A program made the translations under genes and the position numbers. The notes under the pieces were generated by a model. That model had not been told where the DNA came from and did no database searches. It saw nothing but the letters and a program-made list of their open reading frames with translations. Shown in pieces: positions 17,870 to 28,647 of a stretch of 64,000 nt of DNA; positions within the stretch are counted from its first letter, which is position 1, and each line of letters opens with the position of its first letter. The DNA comes from Psychrobacillus glaciei (GTDB taxonomy: Bacteria > Bacillota > Bacilli > Bacillales_A > Planococcaceae): NCBI RefSeq assembly GCF_008973485.1, contig NZ_CP031223.1:1302001-1366000 (forward strand), read 5' to 3'.

Positions 17870-18379
17870 ATGCCATTAACACCACTTGATATACATAACA
17901 AGGAATTTAGCAAAGGATTTAGAGGATATAATGAAGATGAAGTAAATGAATTTTTAGATCAAATTATGAAAGATCTTGAAATTATAACAAAAGAGAAAAA
18001 AGAACTGGAAATAAAACTGAAATCATCAAGCGAAAGAGTTGGGCATTTCACATCGATTGAAGAGACTTTACATAAATCTATCGTTGTCGCACAAGAAGCA
18101 GCAGAGGAAGTTCGTCGAAACTCTCAAAAAGAAGCAAAACTAATAGTAAAAGAAGCAGAAAAAAATGCAGACCGTATTGTGAATGAAGCACTTACAAAAG
18201 CAAGAAGAATCGCACTTGAAATTGAAGATCTAAAAAAACAATCAAAAGTTTTTCGGAATCGTTTCAAAATGCTCGTAGAAGCCCAATTAGATTTGATCAA
18301 TACGGATGACTGGAATCATTTAATGGAATATGATGTGGATACTACGGATATAGATAGAATTTCTATAACGGAGGACTAA
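17870..18379 (+). CDS. divIVA: Cell division initiation protein DivIVA
   Basis: DivIVA marks negatively curved membrane at septa and poles. The 169-residue protein starts with the conserved lipid-binding domain (MPLTPLDIHNKEFSKGFRGYN) and continues as a long coiled coil from about residue 30 to 130. I chose the ATG at 17870 because AAAGGAG at 17854-17860 is spaced for it; the ATG at 17861 touches that site. Sequence upstream of 17870 is not conserved with the family. It is followed by the ileS T-box. Confidence 0.95.
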   Translation: MPLTPLDIHNKEFSKGFRGYNEDEVNEFLDQIMKDLEIITKEKKELEIKLKSSSERVGHFTSIEETLHKSIVVAQEAAEEVRRNSQKEAKLIVKEAEKNADRIVNEALTKARRIALEIEDLKKQSKVFRNRFKMLVEAQLDLINTDDWNHLMEYDVDTTDIDRISITED

Positions 18380-18439
18380 TACATTTCTTGACTGATTCGC
18401 TTACTTTTCCTATAATTATTTCATATCATATAAATATGC

Positions 18440-18687
18440 GTTGAAAAAGACGTCTAAATAAGATTTCGAACAAGCGACTTGGGGATGGTGCGAGCTCAAG
18501 CAATGGGACTTTTTTAGATTATCACTTTTGAGCAAAGACACTGAACTTAAAAAAATGAGGCTAAGTGTCTTCGGATTATGTCCCGTTATGGCATACTAAG
18601 CGGCGATTTTTTTTAGAAAATCGCAAGTAGGGTGGTACCGCGAGTAAAAACTTCTCGTCCCTTTTTGGGATGAGGAGTTTTTTTGTT
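18440..18687 (+). promoter_or_regulatory. T-box riboswitch, isoleucine type, leader of ileS
   Basis: The conserved T-box core AGGGTGGTACCGCG lies at 18629-18642. It is followed by a terminator with stem CTTCTCGTCCC / GGGATGAGGAG (18651-18677) and seven T. Upstream, the stem I distal motif GGATGGTGCGAGC lies at 18483-18495, and ATC at 18521-18523, followed by A, is the probable Ile specifier. Uncharged tRNA-Ile pairing with the T-box bulge should favour the antiterminator. The 5' limit is approximate. Confidence 0.93.
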
Positions 18688-18744
18688 TTGTCCAATAGGG
18701 GAATAAACCCCTAATTTTTAAAATAGATTAAGGAGGAATTATGA

Positions 18745-21507
18745 ATGGAGTACAAAGACACATTATTAATGCCGAAAACAGATTTCCCAATGCGTGGAAA
18801 TTTACCAGTGAAAGAAGTAGATATTCAAGCGAAATGGGCTGAAATGGATATTTATAAAAAAGTACAAGAAAGAACAGCGGGTCGTCCTTTCTTCGTATTA
18901 CATGATGGCCCTCCATATGCAAATGGTGATTTGCATATGGGGCATGCACTAAATAAAGTTTTAAAAGATATGATTGTAAGATATAAATCAATGAGTGGTT
19001 TCAATGCCCCTTATGTTCCGGGCTGGGATACACATGGTCTGCCAATTGAACAAGCACTTACAAATAAAGGTGTAAAACGCAAAGAGATGACTTTAGCAGA
19101 GTTCAGAAAGCTTTGTGAAGAATATGCGTATGAACAAATTAATAACCAACGCTCTCAATTTAAACGTATAGGTGTTCGTGGAGACTGGGATAATCCATAT
19201 GTAACGCTAACGCCAGCTTTTGAATCTCGTCAAATTGAGGTTTTCGGTGCAATGGCGAAAAAAGGATATATCTATAAAGGTCTAAAACCAGTTTATTGGT
19301 CACCTTCAAGTGAATCTGCACTAGCAGAAGCGGAAATTGAGTACCAAGATAAAAAGTCACCATCTATTTATGTTAGCTTTGCTGTAACAGATGGAAAAGG
19401 TATTCTTGATGAGGGGACAAAAATTATTATTTGGACGACAACTCCTTGGACAATTCCAGCAAACTTGGCTATTTCGTTGCATCCAGCTGTAGAGTATGCT
19501 GTTGTTCAAGCAAAAGGTTCAAAATTTGTAGTGGCAAAAGATTTAGTGGAATCTGTCGCTACTGAGCTAGGTTGGGAAGAATATTCGGTAGAACGTACAG
19601 TAGTTGGGAAAGATATGGATAGACTTGTTACCAAACATCCTTTATATGACCGAGATTCACTTGTGATTCTTGGGGAGCATGTAACTACTGAATCAGGTAC
19701 TGGTTGTGTACATACAGCTCCTGGACATGGGGAAGATGACTTCTATGTGGGGAAAGCTTATGGATTAGATGTACTATGTCCAGTAGATGACCGTGGTGTG
19801 ATGACTGCAGAAGCACCTGGATTCGAAGGGTTATTCTATGACACAGCAAACAAAGCAATTACAGAAGCACTAGAAGAAGTAGGGGCCCTTGAAAAACTTA
19901 CTTTCTTTACACATTCATATCCACATGATTGGCGCACAAAAAAACCAGTCATTTATCGTGCAACTGCACAATGGTTCGCATCAATCGAATCATTTAGAGA
20001 TGAATTATTGCAAGCAATCCGTGATACATCATTTACACCGGCTTGGGGTGAAACTCGACTTTATAACATGATCCGTGATCGTGGGGATTGGTGTATTTCT
20101 CGCCAACGTGTATGGGGTGTACCAATTCCGGTATTTTACGCGGAAGATGGAGAACCAATTCTTACAGAAGAAACAATCGCACATGTAGCAAAATTATTCC
20201 GTGAACATGGTTCTAATATTTGGTTCCAAAAAGAAGCAAAAGAATTGCTACCAGAAGGATTTACACATCCAAGCAGTCCAAATGGTATCTTCATGAAAGA
20301 AACAGATATTATGGACGTTTGGTTTGACTCTGGATCAAGTCATCAAGGTGTGTTAGAAGAACGTGATGATTTGGTATTCCCAGCAGATTTGTATTTAGAA
20401 GGGTCTGACCAATATCGTGGTTGGTTTAACTCATCATTAATCACTAGTACGGCAATGTTTGGTCATGCACCATACAAAGGATTATTAAGCCATGGATTTA
20501 CGCTAGATGGAAATGGACGTAAAATGAGTAAATCTCTTGGAAACGTTATCGTACCTGCCAAAGTGATCAATCAACTTGGAGCAGATATCGTTCGATTATG
20601 GGTTGCATCTGTAGATTATACTGCAGACGTTCGTGTATCCGATGCTATATTTAAACAAGTATCTGAAGTGTATCGTAAAATCCGTAATACATTCCGTTTC
20701 TTGCATGGTAATGTTAGTGATTTCCATCCAGAGAATAACCGTGTGGAATTTAAGGATCTCCGTGAAGTAGATCAATTTATGTATATGAAATTACAAGAAG
20801 TGATTAAAACAGTGGAAGCGGCATATGAGCGTTATGATTTTGCAAGTGTTTACCATATTGTAAATAACTTTGTATCAGGTGAGCTAAGTTCATTCTATTT
20901 AGATATCGCCAAAGACGTTGTATATATTTATGGTCAAGATGACCATGAACGTCGCGCAATGCAAACCGTAATGTATGATACACTTCTTGCTTTATTAAAA
21001 TTAATGACGCCGATTTTACCTCATACAACAGATGAATTATGGGCTTATTTAGAAAATAAGACAGAAGAAAGTATTCAACTTACAGATATGCCAAAAGCTA
21101 TTGAAGATCCAGCGTTTGAAGCGTTAGCAGCTAAATGGGATAAAATCATGGAATTACGTGATGATGTGTTAAAAGCATTAGAAGAAGCTCGAAATGCTAA
21201 AACTATCGGTAAATCATTAGAAGCAAAAGTAACATTGTATGTAAAAGATGAATTGAAAGTAATGTTTGACACAGATGCAATTGACTTTGCTCAACTATTC
21301 ATCGTATCGCAATTTGCACTTGGTGGTGCACAACAAGACGCACCAGAAAATAGTTTAGTGCTTGAAAATGCTTCTGTTTTAGTTGAAAAAGCAGACGGAG
21401 AAAAATGTGAACGTTGCTGGACAATTACTGAAACAGTTGGTTCAAATGAAAAACACCCAACATTATGTACTCGTTGTGCGGAAGTTGTAGAAAAACATTA
21501 TATTTAA
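18745..21507 (+). CDS. ileS: Isoleucine--tRNA ligase
   Basis: The enzyme charges tRNA-Ile in the cytosol. The 920-residue class Ia synthetase has the HIGH-type motif ([12 protein letters not shown]), the editing domain with [12 protein letters not shown] and [16 protein letters not shown], the WDQ-type catalytic region, KMSKS ([10 protein letters not shown]), the anticodon domain and a C-terminal zinc site (CERCW and CTRC). Length is usual for the bacterial type. Expression should be controlled by the T-box immediately upstream. The start at 18745 follows AAGGAGG. Confidence 0.98.
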   Translation: MEYKDTLLMPKTDFPMRGNLPVKEVDIQAKWAEMDIYKKVQERTAGRPFFVLHDGPPYANGDLHMGHALNKVLKDMIVRYKSMSGFNAPYVPGWDTHGLPIEQALTNKGVKRKEMTLAEFRKLCEEYAYEQINNQRSQFKRIGVRGDWDNPYVTLTPAFESRQIEVFGAMAKKGYIYKGLKPVYWSPSSESALAEAEIEYQDKKSPSIYVSFAVTDGKGILDEGTKIIIWTTTPWTIPANLAISLHPAVEYAVVQAKGSKFVVAKDLVESVATELGWEEYSVERTVVGKDMDRLVTKHPLYDRDSLVILGEHVTTESGTGCVHTAPGHGEDDFYVGKAYGLDVLCPVDDRGVMTAEAPGFEGLFYDTANKAITEALEEVGALEKLTFFTHSYPHDWRTKKPVIYRATAQWFASIESFRDELLQAIRDTSFTPAWGETRLYNMIRDRGDWCISRQRVWGVPIPVFYAEDGEPILTEETIAHVAKLFREHGSNIWFQKEAKELLPEGFTHPSSPNGIFMKETDIMDVWFDSGSSHQGVLEERDDLVFPADLYLEGSDQYRGWFNSSLITSTAMFGHAPYKGLLSHGFTLDGNGRKMSKSLGNVIVPAKVINQLGADIVRLWVASVDYTADVRVSDAIFKQVSEVYRKIRNTFRFLHGNVSDFHPENNRVEFKDLREVDQFMYMKLQEVIKTVEAAYERYDFASVYHIVNNFVSGELSSFYLDIAKDVVYIYGQDDHERRAMQTVMYDTLLALLKLMTPILPHTTDELWAYLENKTEESIQLTDMPKAIEDPAFEALAAKWDKIMELRDDVLKALEEARNAKTIGKSLEAKVTLYVKDELKVMFDTDAIDFAQLFIVSQFALGGAQQDAPENSLVLENASVLVEKADGEKCERCWTITETVGSNEKHPTLCTRCAEVVEKHYI

Positions 21508-21517
21508 TGTAATGAAT

Positions 21518-21549
21518 GTGGTCCTAAATTAGTAGGACCACGCTTTTTA
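21518..21549 (+). terminator. Rho-independent terminator after ileS
   Basis: A perfect 9-base stem GTGGTCCTA / TAGGACCAC with a six-base loop is followed by GCTTTTT, ten bases after the ileS stop. Confidence 0.9.
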
Positions 21550-21574
21550 TTTTGGATGAATTTTGTCCTGCACT

Positions 21575-21765
21575 TTTACTTAGGGTTACTTTGTATGGTA
21601 AACTAGTTTAGATTCTGTTAACTTTTTTTAGTTGGAGTTCAAACCCCAGTTAATAAAGTTAAAGCTTACGGCGGATGTCACAGATTTTTAGAGGAACTTA
21701 TCGAGTAAGCTCGATAAAATCTGGACTAAATATGCAAAGGCGAATTTGATATTGGGGGAAATAAT
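21575..21765 (+). promoter_or_regulatory. Promoter and structured leader before lspA
   Basis: TTTACT and TAAACT, 18 bases apart near 21575-21604, resemble a promoter. The leader that follows can fold: CAGATT (21681-21686) pairs with AATCTG (21718-21723) around an inner stem TTATCGA (21698-21704) / TCGATAA (21711-21717). There is also a small TTGGAGTTCAAACCCCAG hairpin-like motif. It matches no riboswitch class I recognise. ylyA, which sits here in B. subtilis, is absent. Confidence 0.35.
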
Positions 21766-22242
21766 GTGTGGAAATTTTATGGACTTGCCGCATTTGTTAT
21801 TGCGCTTGATCAGTGGACAAAATGGCTGATTGTAAAAAATATGGTTTTTGGCGAACGAATCACTATTTTAGATCCTTACTTTGAATTACTTTCTCATCGA
21901 AATCGTGGTGCCGCATGGGGAATGTTGCAAGGCCAAATGGGGTTATTTACAATCATCACGATTGTCGTCATTATTGCCATTATTTATTATTTTCATAAAG
22001 AAGCAAAAGGAAAGCCAATGTTTCAGGTTGGTTTAATGATGCTATTAGGTGGAGCAATTGGGAATTTTATCGATCGTATTTGGAGAAACGAAGTTGTGGA
22101 TTTTGTGCATGTGTTAATACCAATTATAAATTACGATTTTCCTATTTTTAATATTGCAGATGCTTCCTTGACAATAGGTGTTGTGATTATCATATTATTC
22201 ATAATTAAAGAAGAACGAGATGGAAAGAAAAAGGTGAAGTAA
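21766..22242 (+). CDS. lspA: Lipoprotein signal peptidase (signal peptidase II)
   Basis: LspA cleaves the signal peptides of prolipoproteins after diacylglyceryl modification. The 158-residue protein has four membrane helices and the conserved blocks ALDQWTKWLI, NRGAAWGML, GGAIGNFIDR and FNIADASLTIG, which hold the catalytic Asp pair. Translation starts at GTG 21766. Its stop overlaps the first base of the next gene, so they are coupled. Confidence 0.97.
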   Translation: MWKFYGLAAFVIALDQWTKWLIVKNMVFGERITILDPYFELLSHRNRGAAWGMLQGQMGLFTIITIVVIIAIIYYFHKEAKGKPMFQVGLMMLLGGAIGNFIDRIWRNEVVDFVHVLIPIINYDFPIFNIADASLTIGVVIIILFIIKEERDGKKKVK

Positions 22243-23168
22243 TGGAAGAGTTAACATTTATAATAGAAAAAGAACAGACAAAAGAACGAATTGATAAAGC
22301 AATTGCATCTTTTGATACGGATTGGTCACGTACTCAAATCCAAAACTTTATAAAAGACGGGCATGTACTCGTAAATAAAGAAGCAGCCAAATCAAATTAT
22401 AAAGTGAAGGAAGGGGATGTTATAGCTGTAGCTCCCCCTGAAGCAATTGAACTGGATATTGTATCAGAAAACTTAAACTTAGAAGTTGTTTATGAAGATG
22501 AAGATGTACTAGTTGTTTATAAACCTCGTGGAATGGTTGTTCATCCTGCACCAGGACATATTAGTGGGACGCTTGTAAATGGTCTAATGCACCAAATAAA
22601 AGATTTATCTGGCATTAATGGTGTTATGCGTCCAGGAATTGTTCACCGGATTGATAAAGATACGACTGGATTATTAATGGTTGCCAAAAATGATGTAGCA
22701 CATGTTTCATTAGTAGACCAATTGGTGAAGAAAACAGTTACTCGAAAATATATTGCGCTTGTGCATGGTCGAATTCCTCATGACAAAGGAACAATTGATG
22801 CTCCTATAGGTAGAGACAAAAAAGAACGCCAAAGTATGGCGGTAGTGGACAATGGCAAACATGCTGTGACTCATTTTCGCGTATTAGAACGTTTGGATAA
22901 ATTCACGTTGGTTGAATGTCAATTGGAAACAGGAAGAACACATCAAATTCGTGTGCATATGAAATATATTGGTTATCCATTAGCTGGCGATCCAAAATAT
23001 GGTCCAAAGAAAACCATCGATTTTAATGGACAAGTTTTGCATGCAGGATTATTAGGATTTATTCAACCAAAAACGGGTGAATATCTAGAGTTCTCTTATC
23101 CAATTCCAGATGATTACACAAATTTATTGCAAGATTTAAGAAAACAATCATTGATTAAAGAGGATTAA
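22242..23168 (+). CDS. ylyB: RluA/RluD family pseudouridine synthase (YlyB)
   Basis: The 308-residue enzyme has an N-terminal S4 domain (ERIDKAIASFDTDWSRTQIQNFIKDG, given in parts, about residues 12-75) and the RluA catalytic domain. The catalytic aspartate is in HRIDKDTTGLL near residue 139, and ETGRTHQIRVHM is the other family signature. It likely modifies 23S rRNA, as RluD does; the exact target was not shown here. The lspA-ylyB-pyrR order is that of B. subtilis. Confidence 0.92.
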   Translation: MEELTFIIEKEQTKERIDKAIASFDTDWSRTQIQNFIKDGHVLVNKEAAKSNYKVKEGDVIAVAPPEAIELDIVSENLNLEVVYEDEDVLVVYKPRGMVVHPAPGHISGTLVNGLMHQIKDLSGINGVMRPGIVHRIDKDTTGLLMVAKNDVAHVSLVDQLVKKTVTRKYIALVHGRIPHDKGTIDAPIGRDKKERQSMAVVDNGKHAVTHFRVLERLDKFTLVECQLETGRTHQIRVHMKYIGYPLAGDPKYGPKKTIDFNGQVLHAGLLGFIQPKTGEYLEFSYPIPDDYTNLLQDLRKQSLIKED

Positions 23169-23215
23169 TCCTTTATACTACTTTTAGAAAACAAAATAGC
23201 TTCACCTTTAATAAC

Positions 23216-23908
<693 letters not shown>

Positions 23909-23938
23909 GAAATCTTTTGGAAAAGGTAGGAACAATCC

Positions 23939-25240
23939 ATGTCAACTGCAGTTTTAGATGTTAATGAAAAGCCATCAGGAGGACAACTGATCACATTTAG
24001 TTTTCAACATATGTTCGCCATGTTTGGTTCGACAATTTTAGTACCACAGCTAGTTGGATTAAGTCCTGCAATTGCATTACTTACAAGCGGGATAGCGACC
24101 ATATTCTTCTTAATGATTACTAAGTTTCAAGTACCAGCATATCTAGGATCATCCTTTGCTTTTATTGCCCCAATCCTCATTGCTACGAATGATAAGACCG
24201 AACCTGGTAACGCAATGATTGGTGCAATGTTCGTCGGATTAGTATATGGGATAGTATCACTTATTATTTGGAAGAGTGGTTATAAATGGATTCTAAAGCT
24301 ATTACCACCGATCGTTGTTGGACCAGTTATCATGGTTATTGGTTTAGGTATTGCAGGAGTAGCGGTTGATATGGCCATGAACATTCCGGTAGATGGTACC
24401 GATTTAAAAGTGTATAGTTTCCTGCACTTCTCAGCGGCATTAGTAACATTGTTTACAGCAATTTTCTGCACCATTTATTTTAAAAACATATTAAGCACAA
24501 TGCCGATTTTAATCGGGTTAATCGTTGGTTACATATATTCTGCTGCTATCGGAATCATAGATTACTCTGCAGTACATGATGCAAAGTGGTTTTCTTTACC
24601 ACCATTCTTAATTCCAGGTGTAGATTATCATTTCGTCGTTACATCAAAATTGTTATTAGTCATGGTACCGATCGTTATTGTAACAATCTCAGAGCATATT
24701 GGACACCAATTAGTTCTTGGGAAAGTAGTAAATCGTGACTACATTAAAGAGCCTGGTTTACATCGTTCTTTACTAGGAGATGGTTTTGGAACATTTATCA
24801 GTTCTTTAATCGGTGGTCCTCCAAAAACAACATATGGTGAAAATATTGGGGTACTAGCAATCACTCGCGTTTACAGTGTGTATGTAATTTGTGGTGCTGC
24901 CGTTGTTGCAATTGCCATTTCATTTTTAGGGAAAGTAATGGCCGTCATCTCTACAATCCCTACAGCAGTTCTTGGTGGGGTATCCATTCTACTGTTTGGA
25001 ATCATCGCATCAAGTGGTCTTCGTATGTTAGTTGAAAATAATATTGACTTTGGAAATAATCGTAACTTAGTTATTGCTTCGGTTATTTTAGTAATCGGAA
25101 TTGGTGGAGCTAAGTTTGTTGTGTCGGAATCATTGAGTATCGAAGGTATGGCTTTAGCTGCAATCATCGGAGTTATACTAAACTTAGTACTACCAGGTAG
25201 AAAAAATGAACAAATAGCAGGTATGGATAAAACTGAATAA
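23939..25240 (+). CDS. pyrP: Uracil permease (nucleobase:cation symporter-2 family)
   Basis: This membrane protein has 433 residues and about 14 helices and is the uracil-proton symporter of the pyr operon. Family elements are FSFQHMFAMFGSTILVP, SGIATIFFL, FLGSSFAF-type QVPAYLGSSFAFIAP, SEHIGHQLVLGKV and GGPPKTTYGENIGV with the substrate-binding Glu residues. It starts 30 bases after pyrR. That gap is too short for an attenuator, unlike in B. subtilis. Confidence 0.95.
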   Translation: MSTAVLDVNEKPSGGQLITFSFQHMFAMFGSTILVPQLVGLSPAIALLTSGIATIFFLMITKFQVPAYLGSSFAFIAPILIATNDKTEPGNAMIGAMFVGLVYGIVSLIIWKSGYKWILKLLPPIVVGPVIMVIGLGIAGVAVDMAMNIPVDGTDLKVYSFLHFSAALVTLFTAIFCTIYFKNILSTMPILIGLIVGYIYSAAIGIIDYSAVHDAKWFSLPPFLIPGVDYHFVVTSKLLLVMVPIVIVTISEHIGHQLVLGKVVNRDYIKEPGLHRSLLGDGFGTFISSLIGGPPKTTYGENIGVLAITRVYSVYVICGAAVVAIAISFLGKVMAVISTIPTAVLGGVSILLFGIIASSGLRMLVENNIDFGNNRNLVIASVILVIGIGGAKFVVSESLSIEGMALAAIIGVILNLVLPGRKNEQIAGMDKTE

Positions 25241-25251
25241 ATGACCTTTTA

Positions 25252-25373
25252 AGAAGTTGAACAGAGAGTCAACAAAAGGTTCGGGTAGATAAAGTGGGGG
25301 CTTTCTAATAGTCGCCTCTACTTATCTATGCAAAATCGAACCTTCTTGAGATCTTTTCGAGAAGGTTCTTTTG
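25252..25373 (+). promoter_or_regulatory. Second PyrR attenuator, between pyrP and pyrB
   Basis: GTTGA ACAGAGAG TCAAC (from about 25257) is a stem-loop presenting a PyrR-type CAGAGAG loop. AAGGTTCG (25276-25283) can pair with CGAACCTT (25337-25344), with AGATAAAGT / ACTTATCT inside, giving an antiterminator. The competing terminator is GAACCTTCT (25338-25346) with AGAAGGTTC (25360-25368). The T run is short. Confidence 0.8.
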
Positions 25374-25389
25374 ATAGAGGAGGATACAG

Positions 25390-26268
25390 ATGAAAAACTT
25401 ATTATCAATGAAAGATTTAACTGTAGAAGAAATAATGTCGATTTTAAAGCAAGCGCAATTATTCCGTGAAGGTGCTAGTTCTCAATTAAAGCAAGATTAT
25501 ACGATGGCTAATTTGTTTTTTGAACCGAGCACACGAACGAAAATGAGTTTTGAAATGGCAGAGAGAAAGTTACATTTAAATGTCCTCCCCTTTGATGCAG
25601 GTTTTTCTAGTACGTTAAAAGGTGAAACACTATATGATACGGTCAAAACATTGGAATCTATTGGTGTAGATGCGCTGGTGATCAGACATGAACAAAATGA
25701 TTTTTTTAATGATTTAATAGGTAAAGTAAAACCAGTAATTATCAATGGTGGAGATGGAACAGGAAATCATCCTACTCAAAGTTTGCTCGATTTATTGACA
25801 ATACAACAGGAATTTGGAACTTTTAAAAATAAAGTTATTAGCATCGTAGGGGATATTGCACATAGCCGAGTAGCTCGTTCAAACGCAGATGCATTTTCTA
25901 GACTTGGTGCGAAAGTTAATTTCGTGTGTCCGCCAAATTGTAACGCGGAATTTGAAGCAACTTATAATATTGATGAAGTAATTGAGTCTAGTGATGTCAT
26001 GATGATGCTAAGAGTGCAACATGAAAGGCATGATGGTAAATCTAATTTCTCTAAAGCTGAATATCATCAACAGTATGGTTTAACAGTAGAGAGAGAAAAA
26101 AGAATGAAAGAAAACGCCATTATTATGCATCCTGCTCCGATGAACCGGGACGTGGAAATTGCAAGTGAAATTGTAGAATGCGAGCGTTCTAGAATATTTA
26201 AACAAATGGAAAATGGTGTGTTTGTTCGTATGGCAGTCATTGAAATGATTTTGAAAGGGAGAGAATAA
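25390..26268 (+). CDS. pyrB: Aspartate carbamoyltransferase catalytic subunit
   Basis: PyrB joins carbamoyl phosphate and aspartate to give carbamoyl aspartate. The 292-residue protein has the carbamoyl phosphate motif [26 protein letters not shown], the aspartate-binding region [12 protein letters not shown] and [11 protein letters not shown]. No regulatory PyrI gene is present, as in other Bacillales. The start at 25390 follows AGAGGAGG, behind the second attenuator. pyrC follows after one base. Confidence 0.97.
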   Translation: MKNLLSMKDLTVEEIMSILKQAQLFREGASSQLKQDYTMANLFFEPSTRTKMSFEMAERKLHLNVLPFDAGFSSTLKGETLYDTVKTLESIGVDALVIRHEQNDFFNDLIGKVKPVIINGGDGTGNHPTQSLLDLLTIQQEFGTFKNKVISIVGDIAHSRVARSNADAFSRLGAKVNFVCPPNCNAEFEATYNIDEVIESSDVMMMLRVQHERHDGKSNFSKAEYHQQYGLTVEREKRMKENAIIMHPAPMNRDVEIASEIVECERSRIFKQMENGVFVRMAVIEMILKGRE

Positions 26269-26269
26269 C

Positions 26270-27550
26270 ATGACAAAAATTATTCAAAACGTTCAAGTTA
26301 TGAACAATGAGGGAGATTTAGAATTTACATCCGTTCTAATTGAAAACGGGAAAATTGCTAAAATCGGAGCAAAAGAAACGGAAGATCATGCACAAGTAAT
26401 TGATGGTAATGGAATGCTTCTTTCGCCAGGGTTTATCGATGTGCATGTCCATTTACGCGAACCAGGAGGCGAACATAAAGAAACGATTGAAACAGGAACG
26501 AAAGCTGCTGCAAAAGGTGGCTATACGACTATTTGTGCCATGCCAAATACTAGACCAGTCCCTGATACAGCTGAAAACTTCTCTCATGTATTAGATTTAG
26601 TTGAAAAACATGCACTTATTCGAGTTTTACCATACGCATCGATTACTATTCGACAAGCTGGGAAAGAAAGAACAGATATCGAAGCTCTGAAAAAACTTGG
26701 CGCATTTGCTCTAACAGATGATGGTGTAGGAGTTCAGGCTGCAGGAACGATGTTGGAAGCGATGGAAGAAGCAGCAAAACTACATATCCCTGTTGTCGCA
26801 CACTGTGAAGATAATACACTTATTTACGGTGGTGTAATGCATAAAGGAAAACGAAACGAAGAACTTGGATTAAAAGGAATCCCTTCTGTTTCAGAATCAG
26901 TACATATTGCGCGAGATATTTTACTCGCAGAAGCTGCAGGAGTCCATTACCATGTATGTCATGTCAGTTCAAAAGAATCAGTAAGAGTGATAAGAGATGC
27001 TAAAAAAGCAGGTATACATGTTACAGCTGAAGTAAGTCCCCATCACTTGTTACTTTGTGAAGATGATATTCCAAGTAATGATGCAAATTGGAAAATGAAT
27101 CCTCCGCTTCGAGGAAAAGAGGATATGCTCGCATTGCGTGAAGGACTGCTAGATGGAACTTTAGATTTCATTGCAACAGATCATGCACCACATACAGAAG
27201 AAGAAAAAGCAAATGGCTTTGAAAAGGCACCATTTGGAATTGTCGGTTTAGAAACTGCATTTACACTTTTATATACACATTTCGTGAAAAGTGGAGAGTG
27301 GACTTTAAAACAACTGCTAGAATATTTAACGACTAAACCATCTGAAGTTTTCGGATTTGAATTCGGAAAATTAGAAGTTGGAGCGTCAGCGGATTTAGTA
27401 TTAATTGACCTAGAAAAAGAACAAGCAATCGATAAAGAAGCATTTCTTTCAAAAGGAAAAAATACACCATTTAACGGTTGGGTATGCACAGGTTGGCCAC
27501 AAGTTACCATTTATAACGGAGAAATCATATGGCAGGAGGAAAACGCATGA
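26270..27550 (+). CDS. pyrC: Dihydroorotase
   Basis: PyrC cyclises carbamoyl aspartate to dihydroorotate. The 426-residue class I amidohydrolase has the zinc motif [11 protein letters not shown], the [12 protein letters not shown] block, metal histidines in VVAHCED and HHLLLCEDD, and the catalytic Asp in [10 protein letters not shown]. The start at 26270 follows GGGAG. The last codons overlap carA (ATGA at 27547). Confidence 0.97.
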   Translation: MTKIIQNVQVMNNEGDLEFTSVLIENGKIAKIGAKETEDHAQVIDGNGMLLSPGFIDVHVHLREPGGEHKETIETGTKAAAKGGYTTICAMPNTRPVPDTAENFSHVLDLVEKHALIRVLPYASITIRQAGKERTDIEALKKLGAFALTDDGVGVQAAGTMLEAMEEAAKLHIPVVAHCEDNTLIYGGVMHKGKRNEELGLKGIPSVSESVHIARDILLAEAAGVHYHVCHVSSKESVRVIRDAKKAGIHVTAEVSPHHLLLCEDDIPSNDANWKMNPPLRGKEDMLALREGLLDGTLDFIATDHAPHTEEEKANGFEKAPFGIVGLETAFTLLYTHFVKSGEWTLKQLLEYLTTKPSEVFGFEFGKLEVGASADLVLIDLEKEQAIDKEAFLSKGKNTPFNGWVCTGWPQVTIYNGEIIWQEENA

Positions 27551-28647
27551 AAACGAGATACTTAATTTTAGAAGATGGTACAGCATTTAAAGGTAACGCT
27601 TTTGGTAGTGAAGAAGGAACAATTGGAGAGGTTATCTTTACTACAGGAATGACTGGATATCAAGAATCGATTTCGGATCCTTCTAACTGCGGGCAAATTC
27701 TAACTTTCACATATCCAATGGTTGGCAACTATGGTGTGAATCCTGATGATTTTGAAGCGATTCAAATTGGTCTATCTGGAGTTGTAGTAAGAGAGCTAGC
27801 TGAGCAACCATCAAATTTTAGAAGTACAGGTACACTAAGCGAATTTTTAGAGGCAAAAAATGTTCCTGGAATTGAAGGAATTGATACAAGAAAGCTAACA
27901 CGTATAATTCGTAAGCATGGTTCTTTAAAAGGGCAGCTAACAAAAGCTGGAGAAGAAGTGAATGTGGAGGAAGTAGTGGAAGCATTGAAAGCTACAGAAA
28001 TTGCTAAAAACCAAGTAGAACAAGTTTCCATCACTCGTTCATATCCAAGTCCAGGACGCGGGAAAAAAGTTGTACTCGTAGACTTTGGTATGAAGCATGG
28101 TATTTTAAGAGAATTAAACAAACGTGATTGCGACATCATTGTCGTACCCTACAATACATCTGCAAAAGATATTTTGGGCATGTATCCTGATGGTGTAATG
28201 CTTTCAAACGGACCTGGGGATCCAACCGATATTCCAGAAGTAGTTGAAATGGTTAAAGAGATTATCGGCCAAGTTCCGATTTTCGGTGTATGTCTTGGAC
28301 ATCAGCTTATTTCTCTTGCAAGTGGCGCAACATCTTTCAAATTGAAATTTGGACATCGTGGAGGAAACCATCCTGTTAAAGATTTAACTACTGGAAGAAC
28401 CGAGCTAACTTCACAAAATCATGGTTATGCAATCGTTGCAGATTCAATCGCTAATACAGATTTAGAAATTACACATGTTGCTTTAAATGACGGTACTGTA
28501 GAAGGGGTACGACATACAAAATTTCCAGTGTTCTGCGTGCAGTTCCATCCAGAAGGTTCTTCAGGACCTGAGGATTCTACCCACTTATTTGACCAATTTA
28601 TCGAATTAATGATACTAGAAAGCAAAAAGGAGAATTCACATGCCTAA
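27547..28647 (+). CDS. carA: Carbamoyl-phosphate synthase small (glutaminase) chain
   Basis: CarA releases ammonia from glutamine for CarB. The 366-residue protein has an N-terminal CPSase small-chain domain ([21 protein letters not shown], in parts) and a class I amidotransferase domain with the nucleophile in FGVCLGHQL and His-Glu in [11 protein letters not shown]. The start ATG at 27547 overlaps the pyrC stop and follows GCAGGAGG; an in-frame ATG at 27529 lies before that site. In B. subtilis this pyrimidine copy is called pyrAA. Confidence 0.96.
   Translation: MKTRYLILEDGTAFKGNAFGSEEGTIGEVIFTTGMTGYQESISDPSNCGQILTFTYPMVGNYGVNPDDFEAIQIGLSGVVVRELAEQPSNFRSTGTLSEFLEAKNVPGIEGIDTRKLTRIIRKHGSLKGQLTKAGEEVNVEEVVEALKATEIAKNQVEQVSITRSYPSPGRGKKVVLVDFGMKHGILRELNKRDCDIIVVPYNTSAKDILGMYPDGVMLSNGPGDPTDIPEVVEMVKEIIGQVPIFGVCLGHQLISLASGATSFKLKFGHRGGNHPVKDLTTGRTELTSQNHGYAIVADSIANTDLEITHVALNDGTVEGVRHTKFPVFCVQFHPEGSSGPEDSTHLFDQFIELMILESKKENSHA

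Noticed and set aside
18440-18687. T-box considered as a novel RNA
   Set aside because: The AGGGTGGTACCGCG core, ATC specifier and ileS downstream make it an ordinary isoleucine T-box.
21640-21665. tRNA T-arm-like sequence (GGAGTTCAAACCCC) before lspA
   Set aside because: No acceptor, D or anticodon arms can be built around it, so it is not a tRNA gene.
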